Of a DNA stretch of 64,000 bases, positions 1 through 8,757 are shown piece after piece. The notes below the pieces were generated by a model. That model did not search any database, had not been told where the DNA came from, and was given only the letters and a program-made list of their open reading frames with translations. The DNA is taken from positions 52,486-116,485 of the forward strand of contig JAKSIP010000006.1 in NCBI GenBank assembly GCA_024398715.1. The letters run 5' to 3'. The translations under genes and the position numbers were made by a program. Source of the stretch: Bacteroidaceae bacterium (GTDB taxonomy: Bacteria > Bacteroidota > Bacteroidia > Bacteroidales > Bacteroidaceae). The first letter of the stretch is position 1; each line of letters begins with the position of its first letter.

Positions 1-501
1 ACCCAGCACCACCTGTCTCAGACCTCCGTTTCCGGAATAGGTATTCGTACTGGAAACATAATCATTGTCTTCCAGTCTTATATCCTCCCTATTGCTGAAT
101 TTGTATCCTACATTCGAATACGGAAGCAGTGCCATGGTCATACCGACAGTCGGAGCAATACGGAACTGCATTGCCACATAATCGAAACTGGCATTCCTGG
201 CATTGAGTTTCACGCCGTTTTCCGAATAGTTGCCGTTCTGCAAAGTAAAGCCGGCATCAAGAAGGAACGTCAGCGTATCCACAGATGAATACGATGCCGG
301 GTTCAACAGATTGATTGCATTGTTCAACCTTACACCCACACCTGTTCCTCCGATAGGCTTGTTAAGCGATGCCGAATGATCACCCAGAAGTCCCAAACCC
401 TGTCTTGAATACGGGGAATTGACTCCGGTGTCTGGAAAAGCCGTTTGAGATATGACAACAAAAAATAAGAATAATATGTAAAAAAGCTTGCCGCTTTTCA
501 T
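1..501 (-). CDS. Outer-membrane beta-barrel protein, N-terminal part only
   Basis: The gene runs off the left edge, so 167 codons are visible, read on the minus strand from the ATG at 499-501. A signal peptide (about residues 1-22, with a hydrophobic FYILFLFFVV core) is followed by the sequence SPYSRQGLG, which resembles the SPYSRFGLG signature at the mature N-terminus of FadL/OmpP1-like barrel proteins in Bacteroidetes. After that come alternating hydrophobic/polar stretches rich in Gly, Asn and aromatic residues, as expected for barrel strands. The product is therefore probably an outer-membrane protein; its substrate or role cannot be read. It is divergent from the DUF4105 gene to the right. 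Confidence 0.6.
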   Translation of the reverse strand, partial: MKSGKLFYILFLFFVVISQTAFPDTGVNSPYSRQGLGLLGDHSASLNKPIGGTGVGVRLNNAINLLNPASYSSVDTLTFLLDAGFTLQNGNYSENGVKLNARNASFDYVAMQFRIAPTVGMTMALLPYSNVGYKFSNREDIRLEDNDYVSSTNTYSGNGGLRQVVLG

Positions 502-521
502 CCAAAAAAGTTAATTTGGCG

Positions 522-552
522 CAAAGTTGCTATTTTTTCTCCTCTTTACAAA
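522..552 (-). promoter_or_regulatory. Promoter of the barrel-protein gene
   Basis: Read on the minus strand, TTTG at 552-549 is followed after 19 nt by CAACTTTG at 529-522. This matches the Bacteroidetes TTTG-N19-TAnnTTTG pattern with one mismatch in the -7 box, and lies about 20 nt before the ATG. Confidence 0.5.
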
Positions 553-603
553 ACTATTTAGGTTTCTTTTTATTAAAAAAAAGCAATAAGAGTTGATTTT
601 TTG

Positions 604-611
604 TACCTTTG
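604..611 (+). promoter_or_regulatory. -7 promoter box before the DUF4105 gene
   Basis: TACCTTTG fits the TAnnTTTG consensus. It ends only 13 nt before the ATG at 625, so the transcript would have almost no leader. No clear TTTG element is seen 17-21 nt upstream. Confidence 0.5.
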
Positions 612-624
612 GAAACCAAAAGCA

Positions 625-1824
625 ATGAAAATGAAAAGAAAATCCGTTTTACTGTCAATTGTTGTTTTATTCTGCTGCACTATTGCCAACGCTGCTCAGG
701 ACAGCCTTAAAATAAGTCTTCTGACATGTTCTCCCGGACCGGTCATTTACGAGCAATACGGTCATACCGCAATCCGCGTACAGGGAAAGAATCTGGATCT
801 GGTATTCAACTATGGAGTTTTTGATTTCAATTCCGCTTTTTTCGGATTACGCTTTGCACAGGGAAAAACGGATTACATGTTGGGAGTGGAACGTTATAAC
901 GACTTTCAGGAATCCTACAAAAAAAGAGGTTCATACATATTCAGTCAGGAGCTGCTGCTTTCACAGGATAAGCTGGACAGGCTGTATACCATGCTGATGG
1001 AGAACAGCATGCCTACCAGAAGGGAATACAGATACAATATCTTCTACAAGAACTGCACAACATGCGCTCTTGACATCATTTTCAGAGCCTGCGGCACAGT
1101 ACCGCGCTACCCCGTTCCGGAACAGCAGGTTACCACAAGGGAAATGGTGCATAAATACAATGAAAAATACCGTTATTCCAAAACAGGAATAGACTTTCTT
1201 CTGGGCAGTTCCGCAGACACCCTGCTTAGTGCTGAAAACAGTTACTTTCTCCCGTTGGAAGCGATGAATTTTGCCAGCACCGTTACCAATTTGTTTGCAC
1301 CTGCCAAAACAATAGCGGAACCTCAGAAACCGTTGGAGGAACCAAGCAATCTGCTTACTCCAGGACAACTGATGATTCTGATTTTCCTTACAGTACTGCT
1401 GATTTGTTCAGTTGAATGGTACCGCGGAAACATATGGTGGGGTATTGATATTGCTATTTTCGGCACACAAGGCATATTGGGTCTGATAATTCTGTTTATG
1501 GTACTGTTTTCGGAACATCCTACCACATCGCCCAATTTCCTGTTGATAATACTCAACCCCCTACCATTATGTTTTCTGCCGGCTACCCTGTTGAAACTGA
1601 AAAGGGAAAAGCTGGATTACTTTCTGATTATCGAAGCTGTCGCATCGATAGGATTCATATTGATACACCAAATTCTTCCGCAGGAATTTGACATTGTTAC
1701 AGTCATTTTTGCTGCAACAATCGCTTTACGGTCGCTTAGCAACATACTGATTTCATTTTTTGCGAAAAAGATTATTGAAAGACGGAACAATTACATCAAG
1801 CAAAACCACCGGGTTTTCAATTAA
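625..1824 (+). CDS. DUF4105 (Lnb N-terminal-like) periplasmic domain protein with C-terminal membrane helices
   Basis: 399 residues from the ATG at 625; the frame extends to a TTG at 601 but that would place the start inside the promoter box. A signal peptide (KRKSVLLSIVVLFCC) precedes a DUF4105 domain, recognised by CSPGPVIYEQYGHTAIRV with the conserved His and by NIFYKNCTTCALDI with conserved Cys residues, a papain-like arrangement. From about residue 245 there are four to five hydrophobic segments, so the protein is anchored in the inner membrane with the domain in the periplasm. The biochemical role of the family is unknown. It lies 55 bp upstream of secA, which has its own promoter box. 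Confidence 0.8.
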   Translation: MKMKRKSVLLSIVVLFCCTIANAAQDSLKISLLTCSPGPVIYEQYGHTAIRVQGKNLDLVFNYGVFDFNSAFFGLRFAQGKTDYMLGVERYNDFQESYKKRGSYIFSQELLLSQDKLDRLYTMLMENSMPTRREYRYNIFYKNCTTCALDIIFRACGTVPRYPVPEQQVTTREMVHKYNEKYRYSKTGIDFLLGSSADTLLSAENSYFLPLEAMNFASTVTNLFAPAKTIAEPQKPLEEPSNLLTPGQLMILIFLTVLLICSVEWYRGNIWWGIDIAIFGTQGILGLIILFMVLFSEHPTTSPNFLLIILNPLPLCFLPATLLKLKREKLDYFLIIEAVASIGFILIHQILPQEFDIVTVIFAATIALRSLSNILISFFAKKIIERRNNYIKQNHRVFN

Positions 1825-1830
1825 ATTTTA

Positions 1831-1838
1831 TAAATTTG
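1831..1838 (+). promoter_or_regulatory. -7 promoter box of secA
   Basis: TAAATTTG matches TAnnTTTG, 41 nt before the secA ATG and just after the stop codon of the preceding gene. Confidence 0.5.
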
Positions 1839-1879
1839 CAACTTTGTTGGATTAACTATATTTTACAAACTAAAAAAAA

Positions 1880-4800
1880 ATGGGGTTTAATACATTTATC
1901 GGCTTATTATTCGGCAATAAACAGACAAGAGACGCCAAAGAAATCAGACCATGGGTAGAACTTGTAAAAAAGGCATCTCCCTCAATAGAGGTTCTTTCAA
2001 TTGATGAACTTAGAGAAAGAACCAACCGGATCAGGAAACAGGTTCAGGATTTTGTCATTCCGGAAAAGAAAGAAATAGAAGAACTGAAAGCCAGAATCGA
2101 GCAAACGGAACTTGAAGCAAGAGAAGATCTGTTCAAAGAAATTGACAAACGTGAAAAAGAAGTCCTTGACAAGTACGAGATTGTACTTGACCAGGTACTC
2201 CCTGAAGTGTTCGCCATCATAAAGGAAACAGCCCGCCGCTTTACTGAAAACGAGATTATCACCGTAAAAGCAACAGATTTTGACCGTAACCTTGCTGCCA
2301 CACACGATTTTGTAGAGATTGACGGAGACAACGCCATATATCACAACCATTGGCAGGCAGGTGGAAACGACACCGTTTGGAATATGATTCATTACGATGT
2401 CCAGCTGTTTGGCGGTGTTGTGCTTCATAAAGGAAAAATTGCTGAGATGGCAACAGGTGAGGGAAAGACCCTTGTCGCTACCCTACCGGTATTCCTCAAT
2501 GCCCTTACGGGTAATGGTGTCCATGTTGTAACAGTCAATGACTACCTTGCCAAACGAGATGCTGAATGGATGGGACCTCTTTACATGTTCCACGGACTCA
2601 GCGTTGACTGCATTGACAAGCATCAGCCTAATTCTGCAGCCCGCCGTGCAGCCTATCAGGCCGACATCACATTCGGAACCAACAACGAATTCGGTTTTGA
2701 CTACCTTAGAGACAACATGGCAGGAAATCCCGATGAACTTGTACAGCGCGGACACAACTATGCCATTGTTGACGAGGTTGACTCTGTCCTTATTGACGAT
2801 GCCCGCACACCTCTGATTATTTCCGGACCGGTTCCAAAGGGAGAAGACCAGCAGTTTGAACAGCTCAAGCCTCAGGTTGAGCGTCTGTTTGCAGCTCAAA
2901 AGGAATTGGCAGGAAAATATCTTGCAGAAGCCAAAAAGAAAGTATACTCTGACGATGAGCAGGAAAAGAGTGACGGCTACTTAAGTCTGTTCCGCAGTTA
3001 TAAGGCCCTTCCCAAGAACAAAGCTCTGATCAAGTTTCTGAGTGAGGAAGGTATAAAGGTAGGACTTCAGAAAACAGAAGAAATATATATGGAGCAGCAG
3101 AACCGCCGTATGCCGGAAGCTGTTGAACCGTTATATTTTGTGATAGATGAAAAACTCAACAGTGTAGATCTCACAGATAAGGGTGTTGAACTGATCAGTA
3201 AAACGGAGAATGACCCTGAATTCTTTGTAATGCCTGACATTGCCGGACAGTTATCGGAACTGGAGACCCACACGGAATTGCCAGATCAGGAAAAACTGCA
3301 GAAAAAAGACGAGCTCCTTACAAACTACGCAATAAAGAGCGAGCGCATCCATACAATCAACCAGCTTCTCAAAGCATATGCAATGTTCGACAAGGATGTT
3401 GAATACATTGTAACGGAAGATGGTCAGGTCAAGATTGTTGACGAACAGACAGGCCGTATCATGGAAGGCCGCCGCTACAGCGACGGACTGCATCAGGCTA
3501 TCGAAGCCAAGGAAGGCGTAAAGGTTCAGGCCGCCACACAGACATTTGCAACCATCACCCTTCAGAATTATTTCAGAATGTACCACAAACTTGCAGGTAT
3601 GACAGGTACTGCAGAAACGGAGGCCGGAGAGTTCTGGGACATATACAAACTTGATGTTGTTGTCATTCCTACCAACAAGCCTATTGCACGTATGGATATG
3701 AATGACCGCATCTACAAGACAAAAAGAGAAAAATACAAGGCTGTCATTCAGGAAATAGAGAGACTTGTCAAAGCAGGAAGGCCGGTACTTGTAGGTACAA
3801 CATCCGTTGAAATCAGCGAAATGCTGAGCAAGATGCTTACCATGCGCAAGATAGAGCACAATGTATTGAACGCCAAACTGCATCAGAAAGAAGCGGATAT
3901 TGTTGCCAAAGCAGGTCAGCGCAGTACCGTTACCATCGCTACCAATATGGCGGGCCGTGGAACGGATATCAAGCTAAGCCCGGAAGTCAAAGAAGCGGGC
4001 GGTCTTGCAATCATCGGTACGGAACGTCATGAGAGCCGCCGTGTTGACCGTCAGTTACGCGGTCGTTCGGGACGTCAGGGAGATCCGGGATCCAGTGTAT
4101 TCTTCATCTCTCTTGAAGACAACCTTATGCGTCTGTTCGGTTCTGACAAAATAGCTCCATTAATGGACCGTATGGGTTTGCAGGAAGATGAAATGATAGA
4201 AAACAGTTTCATCACCAAACGTATTGAGCAGGCTCAGAAAAAAGTTGAAGAGAACCATTTCGGAATCCGCAAACGTTTGCTGGAGTACGATGATGTCATG
4301 AACAAACAGCGTACTGTAGTTTACGAAAAGCGCCGCCACGCACTTATGGGCGAACGCATAGAGATGGACATTGCCAATATGATATGGGACAGGGCATCGG
4401 TCATCATTGAAAACAATGCCGATTATGAATCTCTCAAGTTTGACATTTTCAAAATCCTGGCAATAGACATACCTTTTACTGAACAGGAGTATCAGAAAGA
4501 AAAAGATCAGGAGAATCTCAAAGAGAAACTGTTCAATGCCGCAATGGAATCATTCAAGCGCAAGTGTGACCGCATGACAGAGATTGTATGGCCTGTAATA
4601 AAGCGCGTATTCGAGGATCAGGGAAACAGATACATAAACATTCTCATTCCTGTAACAGACGGGAAACGCCTGTACCAGATACCCTGCAACCTGAAAGCTG
4701 CATACGATACTGAAGGAAAAGATATTGTAAAGAGTTTCCAGAAAGCGATTATGCTTGCAATGATTGATGAATGCTGGAAAGAGAATCTGCGCGAATTGGA

Positions 4801-5182
4801 CGAACTCAAGCACTCTGTCCAGAATGCAAGTTACGAGCAGAAAGACCCGCTCCTTATTTTCAAGTTGGAATCAGTCACCCTGTTCGACGATATGGTCAAC
4901 AAGATGAACGACCAGACTGTCTCAATACTTATGCGCGGACAGATTCCTGAGCCGGATCCCAATCAGGTACGCGAGGCTCCCGAACAGAGCCGCCAGCAGC
5001 GCCGGCAGTATCAGGAATCAAAGGCAGACCTTACAGACCCTGCCGGAAGAGCAGCTGCAGGCCGTGATACGCGCCAGCAGGTTCGCGAACCGATCAAGGT
5101 TGAAAAAGTCCCGGGACGTAATGACCCATGTCCCTGCGGAAGCGGTTTGAAATATAAGAACTGTCATGGTAAAAACATATAA
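1880..5182 (+). CDS. secA: Preprotein translocase ATPase SecA
   Basis: 1100 residues, longer than the ~900 of E. coli but usual for Bacteroidetes. SecA is the peripheral ATPase that drives unfolded preproteins through SecYEG. The Walker A motif ATGEGKT is near residue 191 and the DEAD-type motif VDEVDS near 297; the preprotein cross-linking region, helical scaffold and second ATPase half ([23 protein letters not shown]) follow. The C-terminus ends in the zinc/SecB-binding signature CPCGSG...YKNCHG (about residues 1079-1096), preceded by a Gln/Arg-rich linker. Acidic charged inserts (about residues 50-90 and 330-380) account for the extra length. Two small genes follow at 12 bp and 10 bp and may be co-transcribed. 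Confidence 0.98.
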   Translation: MGFNTFIGLLFGNKQTRDAKEIRPWVELVKKASPSIEVLSIDELRERTNRIRKQVQDFVIPEKKEIEELKARIEQTELEAREDLFKEIDKREKEVLDKYEIVLDQVLPEVFAIIKETARRFTENEIITVKATDFDRNLAATHDFVEIDGDNAIYHNHWQAGGNDTVWNMIHYDVQLFGGVVLHKGKIAEMATGEGKTLVATLPVFLNALTGNGVHVVTVNDYLAKRDAEWMGPLYMFHGLSVDCIDKHQPNSAARRAAYQADITFGTNNEFGFDYLRDNMAGNPDELVQRGHNYAIVDEVDSVLIDDARTPLIISGPVPKGEDQQFEQLKPQVERLFAAQKELAGKYLAEAKKKVYSDDEQEKSDGYLSLFRSYKALPKNKALIKFLSEEGIKVGLQKTEEIYMEQQNRRMPEAVEPLYFVIDEKLNSVDLTDKGVELISKTENDPEFFVMPDIAGQLSELETHTELPDQEKLQKKDELLTNYAIKSERIHTINQLLKAYAMFDKDVEYIVTEDGQVKIVDEQTGRIMEGRRYSDGLHQAIEAKEGVKVQAATQTFATITLQNYFRMYHKLAGMTGTAETEAGEFWDIYKLDVVVIPTNKPIARMDMNDRIYKTKREKYKAVIQEIERLVKAGRPVLVGTTSVEISEMLSKMLTMRKIEHNVLNAKLHQKEADIVAKAGQRSTVTIATNMAGRGTDIKLSPEVKEAGGLAIIGTERHESRRVDRQLRGRSGRQGDPGSSVFFISLEDNLMRLFGSDKIAPLMDRMGLQEDEMIENSFITKRIEQAQKKVEENHFGIRKRLLEYDDVMNKQRTVVYEKRRHALMGERIEMDIANMIWDRASVIIENNADYESLKFDIFKILAIDIPFTEQEYQKEKDQENLKEKLFNAAMESFKRKCDRMTEIVWPVIKRVFEDQGNRYINILIPVTDGKRLYQIPCNLKAAYDTEGKDIVKSFQKAIMLAMIDECWKENLRELDELKHSVQNASYEQKDPLLIFKLESVTLFDDMVNKMNDQTVSILMRGQIPEPDPNQVREAPEQSRQQRRQYQESKADLTDPAGRAAAGRDTRQQVREPIKVEKVPGRNDPCPCGSGLKYKNCHGKNI

Positions 5183-5194
5183 AAACGCGGTATT

Positions 5195-5605
5195 ATGACG
5201 ATAAAGGATATTGTTAAGGAAGCATTGGGCAAATACCTCAATCAGTCAGACAAAGTTACAACAGACATTCTGATTCAGACAAATCCGAATGGAGAGGTTA
5301 TTGTTTGGGACGATGACAATCAGCTTGCCCGTGACTTTGTTGAATACTCGGCAGATATACCGGAAGAGGAATTCTTCAACAGAATGGAACAGGAGATACG
5401 TGCCGTCCTTGGAGAGTTGGACAAAGAAATCTCTTTTGACAATCTTTCCATATGGCAACCGTTTTCTTTTGTTCTTGTAGATCAGGACAAGGAAAGTGTT
5501 GCAGAACTCATGCTTATTGATCATGACACACAACTTGCAAGCCATGCAATAATGGAAGGTCTTGATCAGGATTTGGACAATTTCTTGAAACACCTTTTGG
5601 AATAG
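5195..5605 (+). CDS. Small acidic protein of unknown function, downstream of secA
   Basis: 136 residues, strongly acidic, with no signal peptide or membrane segment, so probably cytoplasmic. I do not recognise a family. The sequence starts with an amphipathic TIKDIVKEALGKYL helix, continues with a DDDNQLARDFVEY segment, and ends in a helix-rich acidic tail. It starts 12 bp after the secA stop and is followed 10 bp later by a secreted protein gene, so the three look like one transcription unit. A link to secretion is only inferred from position. Confidence 0.75.
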   Translation: MTIKDIVKEALGKYLNQSDKVTTDILIQTNPNGEVIVWDDDNQLARDFVEYSADIPEEEFFNRMEQEIRAVLGELDKEISFDNLSIWQPFSFVLVDQDKESVAELMLIDHDTQLASHAIMEGLDQDLDNFLKHLLE

Positions 5606-5615
5606 TTTGGAAAAT

Positions 5616-6191
5616 ATGAAAAAAAATGTATTATCGTGCCTGGTATTGGCACTGTGCAGTGTTTTGGCTGTAGCTCAGAATGACACACTTGAGCCGGGTC
5701 TATACGCAATCAACAATGGTGAGCCTGTTGTTATGTCTGCCATCAATGGTGCCAACAGCAAGACAAGTACTGGAATTCTTGGAGTAGAAATTGAAAAGAA
5801 AGAGGTAGAATTCAAGGGAGTGACATCGCCAATCAAAACTGATGGCGAATTTATTATGGTTTGCAATATGAACAAGAAAAACATTACAAGAACCATAAAA
5901 AAATATGACCTATTTGTTCAGTCAATGACCCCGGACAACATGCTCATAGTTCCGCTTCAGGTAGTAAAAAACAAGAAACGCGTATATTACGCAGGAAAAT
6001 CCGTTAACGGCATAAACACAACCGTTAAAGAGTTCTACGATTTTACATGGGAACGGATAACGGACAATTCTTTCAGCATCAGATGCAACCTTGAGCCGGG
6101 TGAATACGGAATTGTCTTCCGCGAGGCAAAGCATGGGCCATACAATTACGACACCATTTTTGATTTTACCGTCCCTGCCGCCAACGAATAA
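5616..6191 (+). CDS. Secreted protein of unknown function
   Basis: 191 residues from the ATG at 5616; a TTG three codons upstream is in frame but would cut the gap to the previous gene to 1 nt. A signal peptide (MKKNVLSCLVLALCSVLAVAQ, cut after VAQ or nearby) precedes a mature region of short beta-type segments: LEPGLYAINNGEPVVM near the start and LEPGEYGIVFREAKH near the end, which look like repeats of one motif. No catalytic signature is recognised. It is the last gene of the secA unit and converges with the transporter gene on the other strand with only 4 bp between them. Confidence 0.75.
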   Translation: MKKNVLSCLVLALCSVLAVAQNDTLEPGLYAINNGEPVVMSAINGANSKTSTGILGVEIEKKEVEFKGVTSPIKTDGEFIMVCNMNKKNITRTIKKYDLFVQSMTPDNMLIVPLQVVKNKKRVYYAGKSVNGINTTVKEFYDFTWERITDNSFSIRCNLEPGEYGIVFREAKHGPYNYDTIFDFTVPAANE

Positions 6192-6195
6192 GTAT

Positions 6196-6882
6196 TTACA
6201 GGTAACTGGACATTCTGTAAGCTACACGGGAGAAAAGAACCTCAAGAACAAGTTCAAAGCCCGCTGCAGTAATGGAACAGAATATTACCTGCCTGAATGT
6301 CCATCCGAATAAAGGTACACTGACAATCAGGGCAAAAACCGCATTATCCACAAATTGGGATATTGCGGTGGATATGAAACTGCGGGCGGCAAAATGTCTG
6401 AATCCGCTCAATTTCACCATTTTTGCCACTGCAATATTGACAATACTGTTAACCGCAGACGATACTGCCATGGAGAAAGCCGAACCGGCCACAATCCATG
6501 TTGAGCCTCCTATTGTATCGTTGAGTGCACGGTTTACAACATCGGATCCTGTATCGTAGTAAGAACCCCACATTCCAGGGGTAAGAGAGATCAATTTAAA
6601 AATGCAGAAAGTCAGGAGATTGATTGCTATTGCCATGATAGATATGCGTAGTGCATTTTTTCCGCCAAACACCATGCAGAAACAATCCATCAGGACAAAT
6701 GGAAGCCAGGAAAGTGCAAATCCACAGTCAAGGGCAATCCAATCGTTATGGAAAAGTTCCTTGTTTGCAAGAAGATTCATCATTACCACTGCCAAAACGA
6801 ATATGGCAAATGCAAGAGAAGGGACTCTCTGAAGAATGGTCCTGTACGCAATGTATTCAGACCTGATAAGTTTTTTTATCAT
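6196..6882 (-). CDS. VUT-family (YhhQ/QueT-like) membrane transporter, probable queuosine precursor uptake
   Basis: 228 residues with about six hydrophobic segments. The SQFVDNAVF motif in the penultimate part corresponds to the conserved SQxxDxxxF signature of the YhhQ/DUF165 family, inner-membrane transporters for queuosine precursors such as preQ0/preQ1. Family assignment rests on that motif and the hydrophobic layout; the substrate is inferred from characterised relatives. No queuosine biosynthesis gene or preQ1 riboswitch is visible nearby. The gene is read leftwards with its own -7 box at 6946-6953, and just beyond that begins repeat module 1. Confidence 0.65.
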   Translation of the reverse strand: MIKKLIRSEYIAYRTILQRVPSLAFAIFVLAVVMMNLLANKELFHNDWIALDCGFALSWLPFVLMDCFCMVFGGKNALRISIMAIAINLLTFCIFKLISLTPGMWGSYYDTGSDVVNRALNDTIGGSTWIVAGSAFSMAVSSAVNSIVNIAVAKMVKLSGFRHFAARSFISTAISQFVDNAVFALIVSVPLFGWTFRQVIFCSITAAGFELVLEVLFSRVAYRMSSYL

Positions 6883-6945
6883 GCTCTTTATGTTTTAATT
6901 TATATGGCGGAGGATGACAAGCGTAGAACTCCGCATCTGACTCTG

Positions 6946-6953
6946 CAAATTTA
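6946..6953 (-). promoter_or_regulatory. -7 promoter box of the VUT transporter gene
   Basis: CAAATTTA on the plus strand reads TAAATTTG on the minus strand, 63 nt before the ATG. Repeat module 1 starts 6 nt upstream of this box, so the module supplies the sequence where a -33 element would lie. Confidence 0.45.
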
Positions 6954-6958
6954 TATAA

Positions 6959-7508
6959 AAATATCTTGAAATAATTCTTACTAAAAAATTTTGTAACACA
7001 AAATTATCTTGTACACTAATATTTGCGGTGCATTTGGTACGGCAGAGGGCGGTTTTTCGTACCGAATGCGGTTTGTGGTGCATTTGGTACGGTACAGGAG
7101 GCGGTTTTTGGTACGGAATGCGGTTCGCAGTGCGGTTGGTACGGCAGGAGGCGGTTTTTCGTACGGAATGCGGTTTGTGGTGCATTTGGTACGGCAGGAG
7201 GCGGTTTTTGGTACGGAATGCGGTCGCAGTGCGGTTGGTACGGCAGGAGGCGGTTTTTCGTACCGAATGCGGTTTGTGGTGCATTTGGTACGGTAAGAGG
7301 CGGTTTTTCGTACGGAATGCACTTTGCAGTGCGGGGTGCGGTTGGTTGTAATATGCAATATACAAATGGATCATTTTCGGAGAAATTAATTCCCCTACTA
7401 AATTTCCACTGAGCCAAAACTGCAGCAAATGCTGCGTTTTCATCCAACCTAGAAGTTGGAATTGAGTTCACTAACGTTCGCTCCATCCCTTACCCCTGCC
7501 GGGGAGGC
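6959..7508. repeat. Repeat module, copy 1 (left boundary of the accessory island)
   Basis: About 550 bp that recurs in the same orientation at 15257-15709. Order of parts: an AT-rich lead beginning AATATCTTGAA and containing ACTAAAAAATTTTGTAACAC; the ~50-bp tandem units (7025-7325); a conserved tail beginning TTGTAATATGCAA (7346-7399); a terminator-like hairpin AAAAC-TGCAGCA/TGCTGC-GTTTT (7416-7440); a small CCAAC/GTTGG hairpin; and a GC-rich end with CCCCTGCCGGGGAGGC. Outside the unit number the two copies are almost identical. All six frames are open through the tandem part, which reflects the repeat and not a gene. The stretch 6883-7547 holds no convincing gene. Confidence 0.9.
7025..7325. 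repeat. Tandem repeat, six ~50-bp units
   Basis: Six head-to-tail units of 49-52 bp. Each has the plan GTGCATTTGGTACGG or GTGCGGTTGGTACGG, then CAGGAGGCGGTTTTT, then CGTACC/GTACGG-GAATGCGGTTT. Odd and even units differ in a regular way (TGCATTTGG versus TGCGGTTGG), so the higher-order period is about 100 bp. Each unit contains facing GGTACG and CGTACC blocks that could pair. There are no unique spacers, so this is not a CRISPR array. Confidence 0.9.
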
Positions 7509-7547
7509 TAATTCGTTGGAATTGACCAGGATCTCGCCGCCGCCCTC

Positions 7548-7781
7548 ATGGGGCAGGGAGGAGGCACCATCATCATCACCCAGGATGAGCAGCTGCAGAA
7601 CGACACCACCACCGTAACCCATACCACAAATGCAGAACAGACCCAAGAAGGATCAGAGAGCAATGAAACCCAGTCGCAATCAAACCCGCCCCGTGCCTCA
7701 CCCATAATAGACAAGATCTTCTACATCTTCCTGCTCCTAGCATTCATCATCATACTGCTTCAGGGGCGCAGGAATCAATGA
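7548..7781 (+). CDS. Small membrane protein at the head of a lysis-like cassette
   Basis: 77 residues: a Thr/Gln/Asn/Ser-rich soluble N-terminal part (about 1-50) and one hydrophobic helix near the C-terminus (IFYIFLLLAFIIILL), ending in RRNQ. No family is recognised. It lies 37 bp upstream of a T4-type lysozyme gene, followed by a coiled-coil membrane protein, so a holin-like or spanin-like part in lysis is a reasonable guess from context only. Codons end mostly in C or G, unlike the core genes. The start used is the ATG inside CTCATGGGGCAGG. Confidence 0.55.
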   Translation: MGQGGGTIIITQDEQLQNDTTTVTHTTNAEQTQEGSESNETQSQSNPPRASPIIDKIFYIFLLLAFIIILLQGRRNQ

Positions 7782-7818
7782 CACACCGTTCAAACAACCA
7801 TATAAACACAACACAGCC

Positions 7819-8244
7819 ATGAAATCAACCAACTACGCAATACTGCTCATCAAAAGTTTCGAGCAGCTACGCCTCAACGCATACCTTTGCCCAGCCGGTA
7901 AGTGGACCATAGGCTACGGCCACACCGACGGCGTCAACCAGGGCATGCTCATCACAGAGAAGACCGCTGATGCCTTCCTGAAGCAAGACATTAAGCATGC
8001 TGAAGCCGAAGTCAACCGCATCGATGCAGACCTCACCCAAGAGCAGTTCGATGCCCTCGTCTCCTTCGTCTTCAACGTCGGCAGACAGAACTTCCGCTTA
8101 AGCACTCTGCGCAAGCTCGTAGAGCGCAATCCAAATGACCCCAAGATAGCCGATGAGTTCCGCCGCTGGATCTATGCCGGCAATATAAAACTCCCCGGAC
8201 TCATCAAAAGGAGAGAGCAAGAAATCAAATTGTATTACTCATAA
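7819..8244 (+). CDS. Phage-type lysozyme, glycoside hydrolase family 24
   Basis: 141 residues, the usual size for phage endolysins. The enzyme cuts the MurNAc-GlcNAc bond of peptidoglycan. The catalytic block is complete: Glu15 in KSFEQLRLNAY, then Cys24-Pro-Ala-Gly, then GYGHT with Thr30 in KWTIGYGHT. This is the E-x8-C-x5-T form seen in P22-like lysozymes in place of E-x8-D-x5-T. The C-terminal half contains the family motifs LTQEQFDALVSFVFNVG and LPGLIKRREQE. There is no signal peptide, so export would need a holin or similar. It sits between two small membrane-protein genes, in a cassette without capsid, tail or integrase genes. Confidence 0.9.
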   Translation: MKSTNYAILLIKSFEQLRLNAYLCPAGKWTIGYGHTDGVNQGMLITEKTADAFLKQDIKHAEAEVNRIDADLTQEQFDALVSFVFNVGRQNFRLSTLRKLVERNPNDPKIADEFRRWIYAGNIKLPGLIKRREQEIKLYYS

Positions 8245-8257
8245 CCGATGAATCACC

Positions 8258-8569
8258 ATGGAAACACCAACCATATCATTAATCACAGACTGCCTGGTGC
8301 CGATGATAACAGCAGCTGCAGGCTGTCTTGCCGGCAAGCGAAAGCGCCGCAACGACTTCCTCAAGAACATGCAGGAGTCCATCGATATCCTCTCGATGGA
8401 AAACAAGCGCCTGATAGAGGACCTGACAACCGTCAACCGTGAAGTAGTCGCCCTCCACCGTGAGAACGGCGAGCTCAAATACTCAGTAGACCAACTCTGC
8501 AAGGAGAACGCCCAACTCAAGACCGAAGTCCAGGATCTCCGCAAGCAGCTAACCCAAGCACCTGCGTAA
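8258..8569 (+). CDS. Membrane-anchored coiled-coil protein of the lysis-like cassette
   Basis: 103 residues. The N-terminus is mildly hydrophobic (ISLITDCLVPMITAAAGCLAG, about residues 6-26) and is followed by KRKRR, then a long heptad-type coiled coil (about 35-98, rich in Leu, Glu and Asn, e.g. ENKRLIEDL and CKENAQLKTEV). It starts 13 bp after the lysozyme stop. The layout (N-terminal anchor plus periplasmic coiled coil) is that of an i-spanin/Rz-like protein, but no sequence match is claimed. Confidence 0.65.
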   Translation: METPTISLITDCLVPMITAAAGCLAGKRKRRNDFLKNMQESIDILSMENKRLIEDLTTVNREVVALHRENGELKYSVDQLCKENAQLKTEVQDLRKQLTQAPA

Positions 8570-8572
8570 CAT

Positions 8573-8589
8573 CCGATGCACAGCATCGG
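8573..8589. terminator. Short perfect hairpin after the lysis-like cassette
   Basis: CCGATGC-ACA-GCATCGG, a 7-bp stem with a 3-nt loop, starts 3 nt after the stop codon. No U-tract follows, so it may act as an mRNA end stabiliser and not as an intrinsic terminator. The rest of 8590-8757 contains a possible minus-strand -7 box (TACTTTTG, 8664-8657) and no gene. Confidence 0.35.
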
Positions 8590-8757
8590 TTCCGTCCCGA
8601 AAATTGGCGTACAATAGGGATGTAACCGGCCAATCTTCTCTCCTTGTTTGCGGAGGCAAAAGTAACACTTAATCCACAAGTTTGCAATTATAAAGCCACA
8701 ACTATACAGGAAAAATTATATATCTTCGCATATCACCCTAAAAAACAATAATTGTTT

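Noticed and set aside
6196..6953. preQ1 riboswitch before the VUT transporter
   Set aside because: The 63-nt leader shows no recognisable preQ1 aptamer pattern.
7025..7325. CRISPR array
   Set aside because: Units are contiguous and related throughout, without unique spacers, and no cas genes are present.
6895..7486. Several long overlapping ORFs on both strands (up to 182 codons) over the tandem repeat
   Set aside because: They result from a stop-free ~50-bp unit read in every frame; the peptides are repeats of the same translated unit and differ by frame.
8239..8679. 146-codon minus-strand ORF opposite the coiled-coil gene
   Set aside because: Arg/Ser/Cys-rich shadow of a GC-rich gene; the plus-strand frame has coherent anchor and heptads and fits the cassette.
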